A program made the position numbers and the translations under genes. Positions 52,477-61,403 of a stretch of 64,000 nt of DNA are shown here, piece after piece (position 1 is the first letter of the stretch; each line of letters begins with the position of its first letter). The DNA is from Butyricimonas virosa (lineage in GTDB: Bacteria > Bacteroidota > Bacteroidia > Bacteroidales > Marinifilaceae). The stretch is from NCBI RefSeq assembly GCF_025148635.1, contig NZ_CP102269.1, forward strand, positions 3,720,001 through 3,784,000, in the 5' to 3' direction. Below the pieces are notes generated by a model. The model had not been told where the DNA came from and did not search any database. It saw only the letters and a program-made list of their open reading frames with translations.

Positions 52477-55400
52477 GTATCTTTATTTGAGAATGTCATC
52501 GGTAAATAGATAATTAAAACCGGAAGAGAGAAGGTTAATCCACTCATGGTTCCGATGGCCAGGCTTTTCCAGAAGGGGTTGATGTCTCCGATTAGGAAGG
52601 GGATAAATCCCAGCAGGGTAGAGGCTATCGTCAGGAAAATGGGGATAATCTTGGCATTATAGGCTTTTATATAAGTTCGTATTCCCCGGGGAGCACCTTC
52701 CCGGACCTTGATGTTGTAATCGTTTAGGATGTAAAGTACGGCGTTTACCGATAGCCCGCTTAACAGGATAAAGGCTGCCAAGCAACCTTCGTCAAACCCT
52801 ACCCCGAAGAAATAGCCTCCTAGAAAACAACCGATGAACGAGATGGGGGTGATACAGATCACGATAGCGGCCTGACGTAAGGATTCCAACAGGATAGCAC
52901 AAATAAAATAGATGATCCCGATGACCAGTAATATATAAAGGATACGGGCATCAATTCCCCCGATCTCTCTCTGCCAGTAGTTTTTCCAGTCGTTGCCTTC
53001 TTTCACCCGAAAGCCCACGGGCATCATCTGGTTTATGGCTTTCATCTCCCGTTCTTTTACTTTCTCCGATAGGCGATAGGCCCCGATAAAATCGTATTGT
53101 ACTTCGACTTCATATTCTTGATTTCTTTTCGTGATATTTTCGAAATTCTTTTCTTCCGTGATGTCTCCCACGTCTTCTAGGCGAAACACTGATTTGTCTC
53201 CCCGCAAGGGACGATTTCTCACGTCCCACACGCTGGCCTCCACTTTTTTCTCCGGTCGGATATCAATCGTGGTATATTCATCATTTATGTATGCTCGGGT
53301 GGAAGAGGTCCCGGAATAGGTCAACGAATGTAAATTGCCCAGCAGGTTGTTGATATTCGAGTTATTACGAGCCAGTTTTTCTTTGTCGACCTCCACGGCG
53401 AATGCTTTGGTTTTCGGGGAGCGATCGCTACCAATATGCAGTTTTTTGACCCGGATATTCTTTTCCAGACGTTGCTTCAATATATTGGCGTATTGTAAGA
53501 CCTTACGGTAATTGTAGCCGATTACTTTGATGCTTTCACTTCGGAATTCATCACTTGTCCGGTTCGAGAAACCTCGTCCCACGCCGTTCACTTCCGAGTC
53601 ACCGTTTCCGATCGTGTTGGCAAAGCGTATCAGCTCGTTTTTTACTTGTTCCGGGGAGCCGTCTTTCTCGTGTTCTTCCTTGAACATGATCACCATTTCA
53701 CCTCGATTTGCGGAGGAAACATCAGAGGTAAACGTGGCAATCGTTTCAAATCCGGAGAGAAAGTTCTCCAATTTCTCAAAGGCTTCGTTCATTTGTTTGA
53801 TCGTGGCTCCATGTGGCATACTCATGGTCAAGGTTAATCGTGTTTTCTGGCTTTCCGTGGTTTTTCGGCTTTGTAACCATGTATCACCGCCTCCTTCCAT
53901 GAACAAACGGAGCGATCCTCCCAAGGTTTTGTCGATATATGGCTTGATGGTGAGGTAAGTTTCACTACCGAAAACGGTGTTGTAAGCCGAGCTGTACCAT
54001 TTGTCCCGATCCACGCTCGACGGGAGCAGGAACACGGGAAGTCCGAAACCGAGAATCGTGACTATGATGACGATTTTTCGATACTTCCTTGTGAAACGGG
54101 CAAAATGTAAGTATCTTCTGTTGAACCGGATAATTCGTTTTTGGCGGTGTAGCTTGCGTTTACTATTTTGTGGTTTTAGCGGAATTTTTTCCATAAGTGC
54201 CGGAACGAAAAAAAGAGCCACGGCAAGAGACACGCCTAGATTTATGATGATTACCGCCGAGAAGTCCCACATGTTCTTCATGATGTTGTTATCCATGTTG
54301 AAAATTACCGTTAATGCCCCCACCGTTGTTAGTGTGGCGGCCAGTACGGCTAGAAAGGCTTTCCGGTTGTGAAAATGGCGGTAATGATCGGTCATCACGA
54401 TCACGCTGTCAATGATGATACCGAATGACACGGTGATTCCTGCCAGCGTGTAAAGGTGAAGTTCTATTTTGAAAAAATAGTAGAACACGAGGGCGATTGA
54501 CAAATTGGCAAGCAAGCAGGTGGTGATAATGCCAAGGTAACGGAAATCCCGGCTCACGAGGTATACGAAAAGGAGTAGGATTAGGATGGTCACCCCTGTC
54601 CGGTTAAGGATTTGTGATAACTCGTCCTTGATTTCCGTGCTGTTGTCCCGAATTAGCTTGACCGAGTAATTTTCAGGAAAACTTTCCGTCAGTTGTGCCA
54701 TCTCTGTTTTGACCCGTCCGGCAAGTTCGATCATGTTCGCGTTCTTCGCTGCATATACATTTAGATTTATCCGATTCAGCCCGTTAATCCGGTAATATGA
54801 TCCGGGATCACTTTCTTGGTAATCGAGGGCGACGATATTGTGTAGATATATGATTTTACCGTTAATGACCTTGATAGGCAGGTTCATGATGTTTGTTTTG
54901 TCATCATCGGAATTGCCTTTAAACACGAGGTACGAATATTTTTTCTCGGGGACCGTTTCCGTGAGAATCTTTCCACCGTCTTTCCGGAAGTAGTATTCCG
55001 AAATGGCATTGGAAATATCGTTTGCCGAAAGACCGATATCGGCAAATAATTCCCGATCGTATTGCATGATCCATTCAAACGGGACGATTCCGGTAACGTT
55101 CATGCTTTCGACTCCGGGCATGGTGGATATAACCGGGACGATCCGGTCTTCCGCGAAGTTTCCCACTTCTTTCGAGTTTCCCGGGCCCGTTAACACGTAT
55201 GTCATCAATAAGTGGCGTTCTGTTTCTTGTACCCGTCCGTCATGTATTTCCCCGCCACTGACGCCTGAAATGCGGACTCCTTCCGGTAAACCCGGAGCAA
55301 CCGAACGGATAATCGAGGACAGGTACAATTTCACGGCATCTATATTTTCTTTCGGGTCAATCGTCAATTCAATGGCTCCGTAGCCGTTTCCTGTGGTGGA

Positions 55401-55625
55401 ATGTATCTCGTTTAATCCTCGTATTCGAGCGAAAGCTCCTTCCAGTTTCGTGGTGACTTCTGTTTCCAACAGTTCCGGGTTTGCATTGGTCCACGAAAAC
55501 GAGATGTTCAACTTGTTCGACCTTGACGACGGTTCCAATTGTAATGACAACCTAGGAATCAAGCTGATTCCCAGAATCATCATGACAACAAATATCGTGT
55601 TAATCGAAAAAGCTGATAAACGCAT
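52386..55625 (-). CDS. RND efflux permease, first of two, with a repeat-encoded C-terminal tail
   Basis: 1079 aa. RND features: RLSAFSINTIFVVMMILGISLIP at the start, VSFGIIIDSVIVMTDHYR (TM4 Asp region), FDEGCLAAFILLSGLSVNAVLYILNDYN in the second half. The normal domain ends near IIYLPMTFSN. The remaining ~30 residues (KDTTSPNPSLHRRGN...NPPPV) are the translation of the palindromic repeat at 52366-52476, so insertion of that repeat replaced the native end. This permease is divergent from its neighbour, supporting a heteromeric pump. Confidence 0.9.
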   Translation of the reverse strand: MRLSAFSINTIFVVMMILGISLIPRLSLQLEPSSRSNKLNISFSWTNANPELLETEVTTKLEGAFARIRGLNEIHSTTGNGYGAIELTIDPKENIDAVKLYLSSIIRSVAPGLPEGVRISGVSGGEIHDGRVQETERHLLMTYVLTGPGNSKEVGNFAEDRIVPVISTMPGVESMNVTGIVPFEWIMQYDRELFADIGLSANDISNAISEYYFRKDGGKILTETVPEKKYSYLVFKGNSDDDKTNIMNLPIKVINGKIIYLHNIVALDYQESDPGSYYRINGLNRINLNVYAAKNANMIELAGRVKTEMAQLTESFPENYSVKLIRDNSTEIKDELSQILNRTGVTILILLLFVYLVSRDFRYLGIITTCLLANLSIALVFYYFFKIELHLYTLAGITVSFGIIIDSVIVMTDHYRHFHNRKAFLAVLAATLTTVGALTVIFNMDNNIMKNMWDFSAVIIINLGVSLAVALFFVPALMEKIPLKPQNSKRKLHRQKRIIRFNRRYLHFARFTRKYRKIVIIVTILGFGLPVFLLPSSVDRDKWYSSAYNTVFGSETYLTIKPYIDKTLGGSLRLFMEGGGDTWLQSRKTTESQKTRLTLTMSMPHGATIKQMNEAFEKLENFLSGFETIATFTSDVSSANRGEMVIMFKEEHEKDGSPEQVKNELIRFANTIGNGDSEVNGVGRGFSNRTSDEFRSESIKVIGYNYRKVLQYANILKQRLEKNIRVKKLHIGSDRSPKTKAFAVEVDKEKLARNNSNINNLLGNLHSLTYSGTSSTRAYINDEYTTIDIRPEKKVEASVWDVRNRPLRGDKSVFRLEDVGDITEEKNFENITKRNQEYEVEVQYDFIGAYRLSEKVKEREMKAINQMMPVGFRVKEGNDWKNYWQREIGGIDARILYILLVIGIIYFICAILLESLRQAAIVICITPISFIGCFLGGYFFGVGFDEGCLAAFILLSGLSVNAVLYILNDYNIKVREGAPRGIRTYIKAYNAKIIPIFLTIASTLLGFIPFLIGDINPFWKSLAIGTMSGLTFSLPVLIIYLPMTFSNKDTTSPNPSLHRRGNRRKEAQQYSNVANPPPV

Positions 55626-55680
55626 ATTAATTTTAGATTTGATGATTTATGATTTTAAATTCTCTATTTTCAATTTTCAA
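55626..55680 (-). repeat. AT-rich intra-operon junction sequence
   Basis: On minus: ATTGAAAATTGAAAA, then TTTAAAATCATAAATCATC and AATCTAAAATTAAT before the permease ATG. It resembles the SDR1-SDR2 junction in parts, order and direction. Confidence 0.45.
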
Positions 55681-56740
55681 TTACTACCGTGTTCATGTGT
55701 GACAGCCCGAGGTTATTGTCGTAAATCACCGTGTCGCCGGGAGAGATACCTTCTTCTATGCTGACTTCCGTGCTATTCTCGTATCCTGTGGTGACATATC
55801 GCCACATGGCTTTTCCTTTTTGATAGATAAATACAACTTTTTTTCCTTGTCGGGGGAGAACGGCTGTTTTTGGGATGATAATCTTATGATCGATCTGTCG
55901 TTTGATCAATATGCTCACGTTCATTCCGTCAACCAGTAGTCGCTTGTCGTTATCTGTGACAGCCTTCACTTTCACCATGCCGTTCTCGTCGATACGGGGA
56001 TTTACTTCCGTGATCTTTCCGGTCAGCGTGTTTTCATGGTTGGCGTAAGGGGTGATCTCGACTTCCATTCCCGGATGGAGGTTCCCGATTTCAGTTTCCA
56101 GTACGTTAAACACGACTTCCATTTTTGAATCGTCAATAAGTGTGCATAAAGATTTATAGACGGAGGTTTGATTATAGGGCTTTGCCTCCAAGTCGGCGAT
56201 GATCCCGTCAAAAGGAGCTTTGGTTTTAATAAGGGTGTACTCTTTTTCTGCTTTTTCGAATGCTTTGAGGCTAGATGTGTAGCCGCATTGCAGGTACATG
56301 GCTTCTTTGCGTTGCGGGGTTAATTTGGTCGTATCGTCCAGTATTTTAAATCCTTCGTTTATAACGGCCAGTCTTAAATCAAGAATGGATTTTTTTAATG
56401 CTAACCGGGCATCTTCCAGTGTTTGCCGTGCTTTTTCATCGTCCACTTCCGCGATAATATCTCCTTTTCTCACCCGGTCCCCGTTTTTCACGTTCACTTT
56501 TCTCACGACATCAGCCACCTCGAAATTAAGAACCGCTTTCCGGTTGGCCTCTGCTTTTCCGTTACTCACCAATTCCAAGTTAAACCGATCTTCCTGGGCC
56601 ACCTGCACTTTCACGATTGTCTTCTCGTCCTGCTGTTCGATTTTGGCATATTGCTCATCCTCGTTTTCCTTTTCCTGTTTCTCTTTCCCGTTGCATGCCA
56701 ACAGGAGGAGGGTCAGTGGTAGTATAAATCTATAATACAT
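55670..56740 (-). CDS. RND efflux periplasmic adaptor (membrane fusion protein)
   Basis: 356 aa lipoprotein (LLLLAC, Cys16). Order: charged linker (~18-40), lipoyl/barrel-sandwich half (VRKVNVKNGDRVRKGDIIAEVDDEKARQTLEDARLALKKS), helical hairpin, second lipoyl half (TLIKTKAPFDGIIADLE), beta-barrel (PGMEVEITPYANHENTLTGKITEVNPRIDENGMVKVKA) and membrane-proximal domain. It bridges the two permeases to an outer-membrane channel; no TolC-like gene is in this operon, so a channel from elsewhere must serve. First gene of the minus-strand unit adaptor-permease-permease-lepB. Its stop (VIEN) lies in an AT-rich junction sequence. Confidence 0.93.
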   Translation of the reverse strand: MYYRFILPLTLLLLACNGKEKQEKENEDEQYAKIEQQDEKTIVKVQVAQEDRFNLELVSNGKAEANRKAVLNFEVADVVRKVNVKNGDRVRKGDIIAEVDDEKARQTLEDARLALKKSILDLRLAVINEGFKILDDTTKLTPQRKEAMYLQCGYTSSLKAFEKAEKEYTLIKTKAPFDGIIADLEAKPYNQTSVYKSLCTLIDDSKMEVVFNVLETEIGNLHPGMEVEITPYANHENTLTGKITEVNPRIDENGMVKVKAVTDNDKRLLVDGMNVSILIKRQIDHKIIIPKTAVLPRQGKKVVFIYQKGKAMWRYVTTGYENSTEVSIEEGISPGDTVIYDNNLGLSHMNTVVIEN

Positions 56741-56805
56741 ATAACAAACATTTTCGATCCTTTATTATTTTTTAAAGTTGCGGAAAACTTTCTGAAAATA
56801 AGAAT

Positions 56806-56834
56806 GGAAATATGATAAAATTATGAGAATTTTT
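56806..56834. repeat. Third copy of the cassette boundary motif
   Basis: GGAAATATGATAAAATTATG followed by AGAATTTT. The same word closes both ~235-bp leader repeats (59161-59188, 61613-61640). Here it lies just past the last gene of cassette 1, so three copies bracket two tandem cassettes of about 2.35 and 2.45 kb. Confidence 0.8.
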
Positions 56835-56845
56835 AAAGGCAGTTT

Positions 56846-57430
56846 CTATTTCTTATCTAAAAAGCGTTGCTTTATGATTTGAAGATAGTCTTCGATATAT
56901 TCGGGAGTCATTTTGTCTGCAATAAACACACATTTGGCCTGTAAATCTTTATCTAGTATAAAAAATGTGGGAGTTTCACTTTTTTCAAAAGCGGGGCCCA
57001 ATTTTTTATTTTTATTCCAAAATATTGGTTTCTCGTAGAAATTTTCAAGGAGTCTGAATTCCATGTCGTTGGAAATAAAGATTATGTCATTTCGTTCTTT
57101 GTAGTTTGGAAAAATTTTTTCAATCAAATCTCGAATATTATCGAGGCATGGTGGGCATGTATGCGATGAAAAGTAAAAGCATAAAATTTTTTCTTTGATA
57201 ACGTCTTTAATATTAATATTTTTAATTGTATCCTTACCGATATAAAAGAAAGGATTGATTGCTTGTAATTCACATGAAGTTACTAGTTCTGATTTTTTTC
57301 TAGAAATAGAGTAAAAATAGTCATACAGGTTATTTTGTGATATTTGTTTATTCTTATATATATTTATCATGAATAGCCCAATATTAACAATTAACAGGGT
57401 GGTAATGATGTACAGTATATATGTTTTCAT
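56846..57430 (-). CDS. Membrane-anchored thioredoxin-fold protein, cassette 1
   Basis: 194 aa. One N-terminal membrane anchor (ILYIITTLLIVNIGLFMINIY), then a thioredoxin-like domain: beta strand ILCFYFSSHTCPPCLDNI with the redox pair Cys92-Pro-Pro-Cys95, and PTFFILDKDLQ with the cis-Pro region. Similar to TlpA/redoxin proteins of Bacteroidota. The active site faces the periplasm if the anchor is uncleaved. Its start overlaps the propeller gene end by four bases. With a six-Cys peptide in the same cassette, a role in disulfide handling of that peptide is an attractive inference. Confidence 0.8.
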   Translation of the reverse strand: MKTYILYIITTLLIVNIGLFMINIYKNKQISQNNLYDYFYSISRKKSELVTSCELQAINPFFYIGKDTIKNINIKDVIKEKILCFYFSSHTCPPCLDNIRDLIEKIFPNYKERNDIIFISNDMEFRLLENFYEKPIFWNKNKKLGPAFEKSETPTFFILDKDLQAKCVFIADKMTPEYIEDYLQIIKQRFLDKK

Positions 57431-58554
57431 TTGAAATAGTATTTTACAAGAATGGGATTTGAATTATCGGTTAACTCTTTAAGTATTTCTTGGTTTGAAA
57501 TATTCGCATTTTTAGCATTCATCAAGGAGGATAATGGCATCCAATCATCATCCGTGATTCCTATTATTTTTTCATTGTCAATAGATAATGGAAAAATTCC
57601 GATGTTTTCTTCCATGGTAGAGAAAACAATATCTTTTTTTGACATTTTATCTTGAAAAACATGAACCATTTTTTCTTTCATGAAAATGGAACAATAATAA
57701 TATTTATCATTTTGCCCGCTGAAACTAAAAGTGTATGGAATTTTGGAAGAATACATGACTTCTTTATAAAATTTCATTTGTTTTGTTGGGTCTGTTAAAT
57801 CCGGGAGTTGCATTTGGTTGATATCATATGAATACTTTCCGAAATTCCATGAATAAGCGAGATAAAGTGAATCATTGATAATTTTGTAAACCTCATTATG
57901 TATGGCTTGTGAATAATATAAAGTATCTTTATAAACTTGAAGAGGTCCTTTTATATTCCACGCTATAAATTCTTGTTGTTTATAAAATTGTTTTGTGATA
58001 GAATCGGCTTTTCTCGAGAAAATTCTAAATGTGTAATCAGTTGTAATGTAAGGTTCTGTGTGTAATAGAATAGAATCTTTATTTAAAATTGAAATGAGAT
58101 GATATGCCATGGGAGGATGTGGTAGATATATACTAGAAATATAGTTTCCCTTAAGATCGTACGTTATAATTTTTCCCATGGGATCAAGGGCATCTAATGT
58201 CTCTGAATATGTGTTGATGGCAATATCGTAGAGTAAAGAATATTCAGAAGGAGCTCTACCTACGGTATGAATTTTTGATATGAATTTTCCGGTCTTATCA
58301 AAAATGAGTATTGCTTTTTGACGAGAGTCAAGTATATATAAGCATGAATTGTATTCAATAACTTTACTTATTCTTTGTATCAAGGACTGTTCATTTGTTT
58401 CTAATGGTATAATTTCAATCTTAGAGAAAAGTCTCTCTGTAGGTATGGATTGGTAATGATCTAAATCGGAATAAAGTGTTTTATCGGAAATATCAATAAT
58501 TTTATTGCATGAGGTTACCAAGACTATGAGTAAAATGTAAATTAGTACTTTCAT
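57427..58554 (-). CDS. 6-bladed beta-propeller lipoprotein, cassette 1
   Basis: 375 aa, lipobox VTSC (Cys16). Family features: FSKIEIIPLETNEQSLIQRISKVIEYNSCLYILDSRQKAILIFDKTGKFISKI, GRAPSEY, and repeated blade patterns (ITYDLKGNYISSI). This is the Bacteroidota 6-bladed propeller family (DUF4934/5128-like). Such lipoproteins sit on a membrane and their partners are unknown. It is the middle gene of a three-gene cassette; a strong hairpin lies between it and the peptide gene, and it overlaps the thioredoxin gene by four bases. Confidence 0.85.
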   Translation of the reverse strand: MKVLIYILLIVLVTSCNKIIDISDKTLYSDLDHYQSIPTERLFSKIEIIPLETNEQSLIQRISKVIEYNSCLYILDSRQKAILIFDKTGKFISKIHTVGRAPSEYSLLYDIAINTYSETLDALDPMGKIITYDLKGNYISSIYLPHPPMAYHLISILNKDSILLHTEPYITTDYTFRIFSRKADSITKQFYKQQEFIAWNIKGPLQVYKDTLYYSQAIHNEVYKIINDSLYLAYSWNFGKYSYDINQMQLPDLTDPTKQMKFYKEVMYSSKIPYTFSFSGQNDKYYYCSIFMKEKMVHVFQDKMSKKDIVFSTMEENIGIFPLSIDNEKIIGITDDDWMPLSSLMNAKNANISNQEILKELTDNSNPILVKYYFK

Positions 58555-58596
58555 AAATAGTAATAATTAAAATGTAATATATTGAGGTAATGTTTT

Positions 58597-58628
58597 CCTC
58601 CGAGAGTATTTCAAGATACTCTCGGAGG
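58597..58628. other. Perfect hairpin between peptide and propeller genes, cassette 1
   Basis: CCTCCGAGAGTAT (58597-58609), six-base loop, ATACTCTCGGAGG (58616-58628): 13 perfect pairs. No T run on minus. Probably a stability or processing site giving more peptide mRNA than downstream mRNA. Confidence 0.65.
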
Positions 58629-58635
58629 GTTAATG

Positions 58636-58908
58636 TTAATCACATGGATCCCATGCACACGCTATGACAGGACTACCATCCCATTCGCAGCAAAAATTGA
58701 GTGGGCTAAATCCTTCTGTTCGGTAACATTTTCCCCAACCTTTTCTATCACATGTTACGTCTACACCTGGTAAGGTTTCGCCACTTGCTAAAGCTTCAAT
58801 TTGATCTAATAAAAATGGTAGATTTGACTTTAACGTGAATTGAGTATTTATGGCAGTTACAGTTGCTAAACAAACAACACTAAAAACAAGTAGTATTTTT
58901 TTAATCAT
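58636..58908 (-). CDS. NVEALA-family secreted Cys-rich peptide, cassette 1
   Basis: 90 aa from ATG 58908 (MIKKILLV); an upstream ATG at 58944 adds 12 unlikely residues. Signal-like hydrophobic N-terminus (~1-20), a short linker, the leader motif DQIEALASGE (residues 35-44; family form NVEALA), then a C-terminal region with six Cys (53, 61, 73, 74, 84, 89). NVEALA proteins are short exported Bacteroidota proteins without established role. The even Cys number suggests three disulfides. First gene of the cassette behind the 235-bp leader. Confidence 0.82.
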   Translation of the reverse strand: MIKKILLVFSVVCLATVTAINTQFTLKSNLPFLLDQIEALASGETLPGVDVTCDRKGWGKCYRTEGFSPLNFCCEWDGSPVIACAWDPCD

Positions 58909-58954
58909 GTTTTTTTTAATTAAAATTGTTATTAATATATTCAATGCAATGTTT

Positions 58955-59188
58955 TAAGATGTCATACATCTTTTCTTGATAATTTTCTATCTTCGTCTCA
59001 CCTCCTTTCATTGTTTAGGAGAGGGCAGGCGATTGTCGGGATCATTTTGCGATGGACTTTCCCGGCATCGCCTTTACTCTCGGGTTTATAAATTTGCTTA
59101 TATCTTTTAGCTGTAAAAGCAATGCTTCAAATATATACTGAAAATTTTGGAAAAAGCAAAGGAAATATGATAAAATTATGAGAATTTT
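58955..59188 (-). promoter_or_regulatory. Duplicated leader of cassette 1: promoter plus structured 5' region
   Basis: Near-identical to 61404-61639. On minus it has TTTG, 21 bases, TATATTTG (promoter); then a small stem (CTTTTA/TAAAAG); then a larger stem with arms GGCGAT...ATCGCC enclosing CCGGGA...TCCCG; then TCTCCT facing AGGAGG. The last belongs to GAAAGGAGGTGA, a 12-base perfect complement to the usual 16S rRNA 3' end, rare in this phylum. ATG 59011 there opens a 31-codon frame (MKGGETKIE...) ending at 58916, just before the peptide gene; its reality is doubtful. Confidence 0.65.
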
Positions 59189-59215
59189 GAGTCGACATTT
59201 ATAGTATTGTATATT

Positions 59216-59809
59216 TTAATTGGTGATAATTTTGGTTGATAAATTTATTTGTTTTAGATATGAGGGTAGAATTATATCATTTGTAGCAATAGAAAGAAAA
59301 TGTGTTATTTTTAGATCTTTGTCAATTAGGTAGACACAAGGTGTAATTGTTGTATTAGGCATATCTTCAATTCTTAAGAACATGACATTTTTCAGATTAT
59401 ATTTCTCCTTTATATATTTCATTGATGTGAAGTTTTGAAAATCTGAAATGAATAATATTTTTATATTTAGTGGTGTGTTTTGTATTTGTTCATATACTTT
59501 TTCTATACAAAGTGAACAATCTGTAGATTTATATTTGAAAATTAATACCGTTTGTTCGTTATTAATTAGTCCTGAAAGATTAGAGTTATTCCCATTTTCA
59601 TCTTTGCCTGAATAATTTTGTTCAAATTGTCCTTCAAAAGTGTAAAAGTTGCCAATTATTTTTTGAAATAAATCTTTTATTTTTTCTGTTTCTAGGTATT
59701 TCCCCTCTAATTGTGATAAATAACGATTTTGTTGATGTAATTTAATTTGTCCGATGATGACAATACTTAATAAGATACATTGTATTACTATGATAATTGT
59801 TAGTTTCAT
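59216..59809 (-). CDS. Membrane-anchored thioredoxin-fold protein, cassette 2
   Basis: 197 aa. N-terminal anchor (LTIIIVIQCILLSIVIIGQI), then strand TVLIFKYKSTDCSLCIEKVYEQI with Cys98-Ser-Leu-Cys101 in the thioredoxin redox position, ILFISDF, and TITPCVYLIDKDLKI as the cis-Pro strand. It has an extra Cys beside the cis-Pro. Paralogue by position and fold of 56846-57430, but identity is low, so the duplication is old or the genes diverge quickly. Starts one base after the propeller gene. Confidence 0.75.
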   Translation of the reverse strand: MKLTIIIVIQCILLSIVIIGQIKLHQQNRYLSQLEGKYLETEKIKDLFQKIIGNFYTFEGQFEQNYSGKDENGNNSNLSGLINNEQTVLIFKYKSTDCSLCIEKVYEQIQNTPLNIKILFISDFQNFTSMKYIKEKYNLKNVMFLRIEDMPNTTITPCVYLIDKDLKITHFLSIATNDIILPSYLKQINLSTKIITN

Positions 59810-59810
59810 G

Positions 59811-60929
59811 TTAGTCTTTTTTTAATTTGTATAAACCTAAAATTGGATTGTCATCTATTTTTATTGTTCGCAAATTTTTGGGCATTTGAATCTCTTTTTT
59901 ATCAAGGGAAAATATTGTCTCAGCTTGACAAAAGGACATATATGTGTCATCGTCAATATAAATGAAATCATTATTTATTAATGGAAACTGGTGAGAATTA
60001 ATAATACCTCCAACGTGAGCGACATCTTGTTTCGTGTGTTTGAAATAAATGTATGGAAAGATGCCTTTCACGAAAGTGAAAAAGAGAAAATTATCGCATA
60101 TAAATAAATTATCTATTCTTCCAATGGGTTGTTGAAGGGGATCAGAATACCGCATAATATAGTTTATACGTTCCTCATCTGAATAATTTTTGAAATTTTC
60201 TGGATACATGTAATCTTTTCCAAAATTGATATGACAGACTTTTTCTAATTTTTCATGGCATTTGTAGATAGAATAATCGTATGGAAAAAAGCAATACACG
60301 GAATTTTGGTATTTAGCAAAGGTTGTCTGTCGATATGCAATTCCTAGCTGTTTCTTGGGGAATGAACCGAACTTGTTTAAATATTCTCCTGTAAATCTGT
60401 TGTATATATAAAAGTTTTGTAATTCTGTGGAACAATAGTTTGTAAAAATAAATAAACTGTCACGGTTAAATGTAATGGATGTCCCATGTGTAACAATAGG
60501 AAAATCAAAGTTGAATTCGAAATTTAAGTTGTAGACGGAGACTTTTTGTTGATCAGATGCCAGAATGTAAATACTACTATCCGTGATGAAAAAGTCATCT
60601 AATGAAAGATATTCACCATAGCCCCTGCCGTGTTTATCTAATTTACTTTTATATTTTCCTTCTAAATCGAAGGCAAAAATGATTTTTTGTTTTTTATCTA
60701 GTATATATATAGTGCTATCTTGAATGTGGATTTTGTTTATACTTACAAGTAAAGAATTTTTTGACGTTTCTAATGGAATATATGTTACAGAAGAAAAAAG
60801 AGAATCGGCCGAAACCCCTTGAAAATCTTCTTTTATAGTGATATGAATACTAGTTTGATCTTGTGAGTGTTGAGCATTCCTACATTGATATAGAAGAACA
60901 AGACATATAATGAAATAAAAGACTTTCAT
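59811..60929 (-). CDS. 6-bladed beta-propeller lipoprotein, cassette 2
   Basis: 372 aa, lipobox LYQC (Cys16). FSSVTYIPLETSKNSLLVSINKIHIQDSTIYILDKKQKIIFAFDLEGKYKSKL and HGRGYGEYLSLDDFFI match the same family signature as the cassette 1 protein (IPLET, ILD, F--GK, GRGxGEY). Blade repeats such as VSVYNLNFEF follow. Middle gene of cassette 2. Likely surface or periplasmic partner of the NVEALA peptide in its cassette; inference from repeated linkage. Confidence 0.84.
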   Translation of the reverse strand: MKVFYFIICLVLLYQCRNAQHSQDQTSIHITIKEDFQGVSADSLFSSVTYIPLETSKNSLLVSINKIHIQDSTIYILDKKQKIIFAFDLEGKYKSKLDKHGRGYGEYLSLDDFFITDSSIYILASDQQKVSVYNLNFEFNFDFPIVTHGTSITFNRDSLFIFTNYCSTELQNFYIYNRFTGEYLNKFGSFPKKQLGIAYRQTTFAKYQNSVYCFFPYDYSIYKCHEKLEKVCHINFGKDYMYPENFKNYSDEERINYIMRYSDPLQQPIGRIDNLFICDNFLFFTFVKGIFPYIYFKHTKQDVAHVGGIINSHQFPLINNDFIYIDDDTYMSFCQAETIFSLDKKEIQMPKNLRTIKIDDNPILGLYKLKKD

Positions 60930-60955
60930 GTTGTTGAAATTAAGAATGTTGATGA

Positions 60956-60986
60956 TAGAACGATCAATTCATCATTGATCGTTCTA
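60956..60986. other. Perfect hairpin between peptide and propeller genes, cassette 2
   Basis: TAGAACGATCA (60956-60966), nine-base loop, TGATCGTTCTA (60976-60986). Same place as the cassette 1 hairpin but no sequence similarity to it, so the structure rather than the sequence is kept. Confidence 0.65.
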
Positions 60987-60992
60987 TAAAGT

Positions 60993-61358
60993 TTAGCATT
61001 TATTGTCCCAAAAAGCAGAGCATGAACATTCTGAACATGTTACATACATACTTCCTATAGGACAGTCTATTTGTACATCTGTGTAGTGAGCGGAGTAAGT
61101 TCCCCCAGCTCCCCCAACTTTAATTTTTTTCCCTCTTATTGTTACGTAGCCACTAGCATCAATACTGAAATTTTTAGTACAGTCTCCTTTGATTTTATTA
61201 TATTTTACATCTCCTGGGCCTTCTCCTCTTGCTAATGCTTCTACTTGTCCCCATTTAAGATTTTGAGAGGATTGATTTTGCAAGGTTATATTTATATTTG
61301 TTGCTAATGCACAGATTATAAATGAAGATAAAGTTAAAAAAAAGATAATTTTTTTCAT
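60993..61358 (-). CDS. NVEALA-family secreted Cys-rich peptide, cassette 2
   Basis: 121 aa. Signal-like N-terminus (MKKIIFFLTLSSFIICALAT), then WGQVEALARGEG (motif at 38-43), then a C-terminal region with six Cys (60, 99, 108, 111, 113, 121), ending in Cys. It is rich in Gly, Ser and Thr in the middle (KVGGAGGTYSAHYTD). Shares only the leader part and Cys count with the cassette 1 peptide, while the mature parts are unrelated. That is the pattern of a conserved export leader with a variable cargo. Confidence 0.82.
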   Translation of the reverse strand: MKKIIFFLTLSSFIICALATNINITLQNQSSQNLKWGQVEALARGEGPGDVKYNKIKGDCTKNFSIDASGYVTIRGKKIKVGGAGGTYSAHYTDVQIDCPIGSMYVTCSECSCSAFWDNKC

Positions 61359-61403
61359 ACCTAATAAATAATAATTCGTTTTCTACTTCTGATAAAATAA
61401 TGT

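Noticed and set aside
58916..59011. 31-codon leader frame (MKGGETKIE...) before the first NVEALA gene as a real gene
   Set aside because: The second leader has the same start but indels shift the frame and it stops after 19 codons, so conservation is of RNA or DNA rather than protein.
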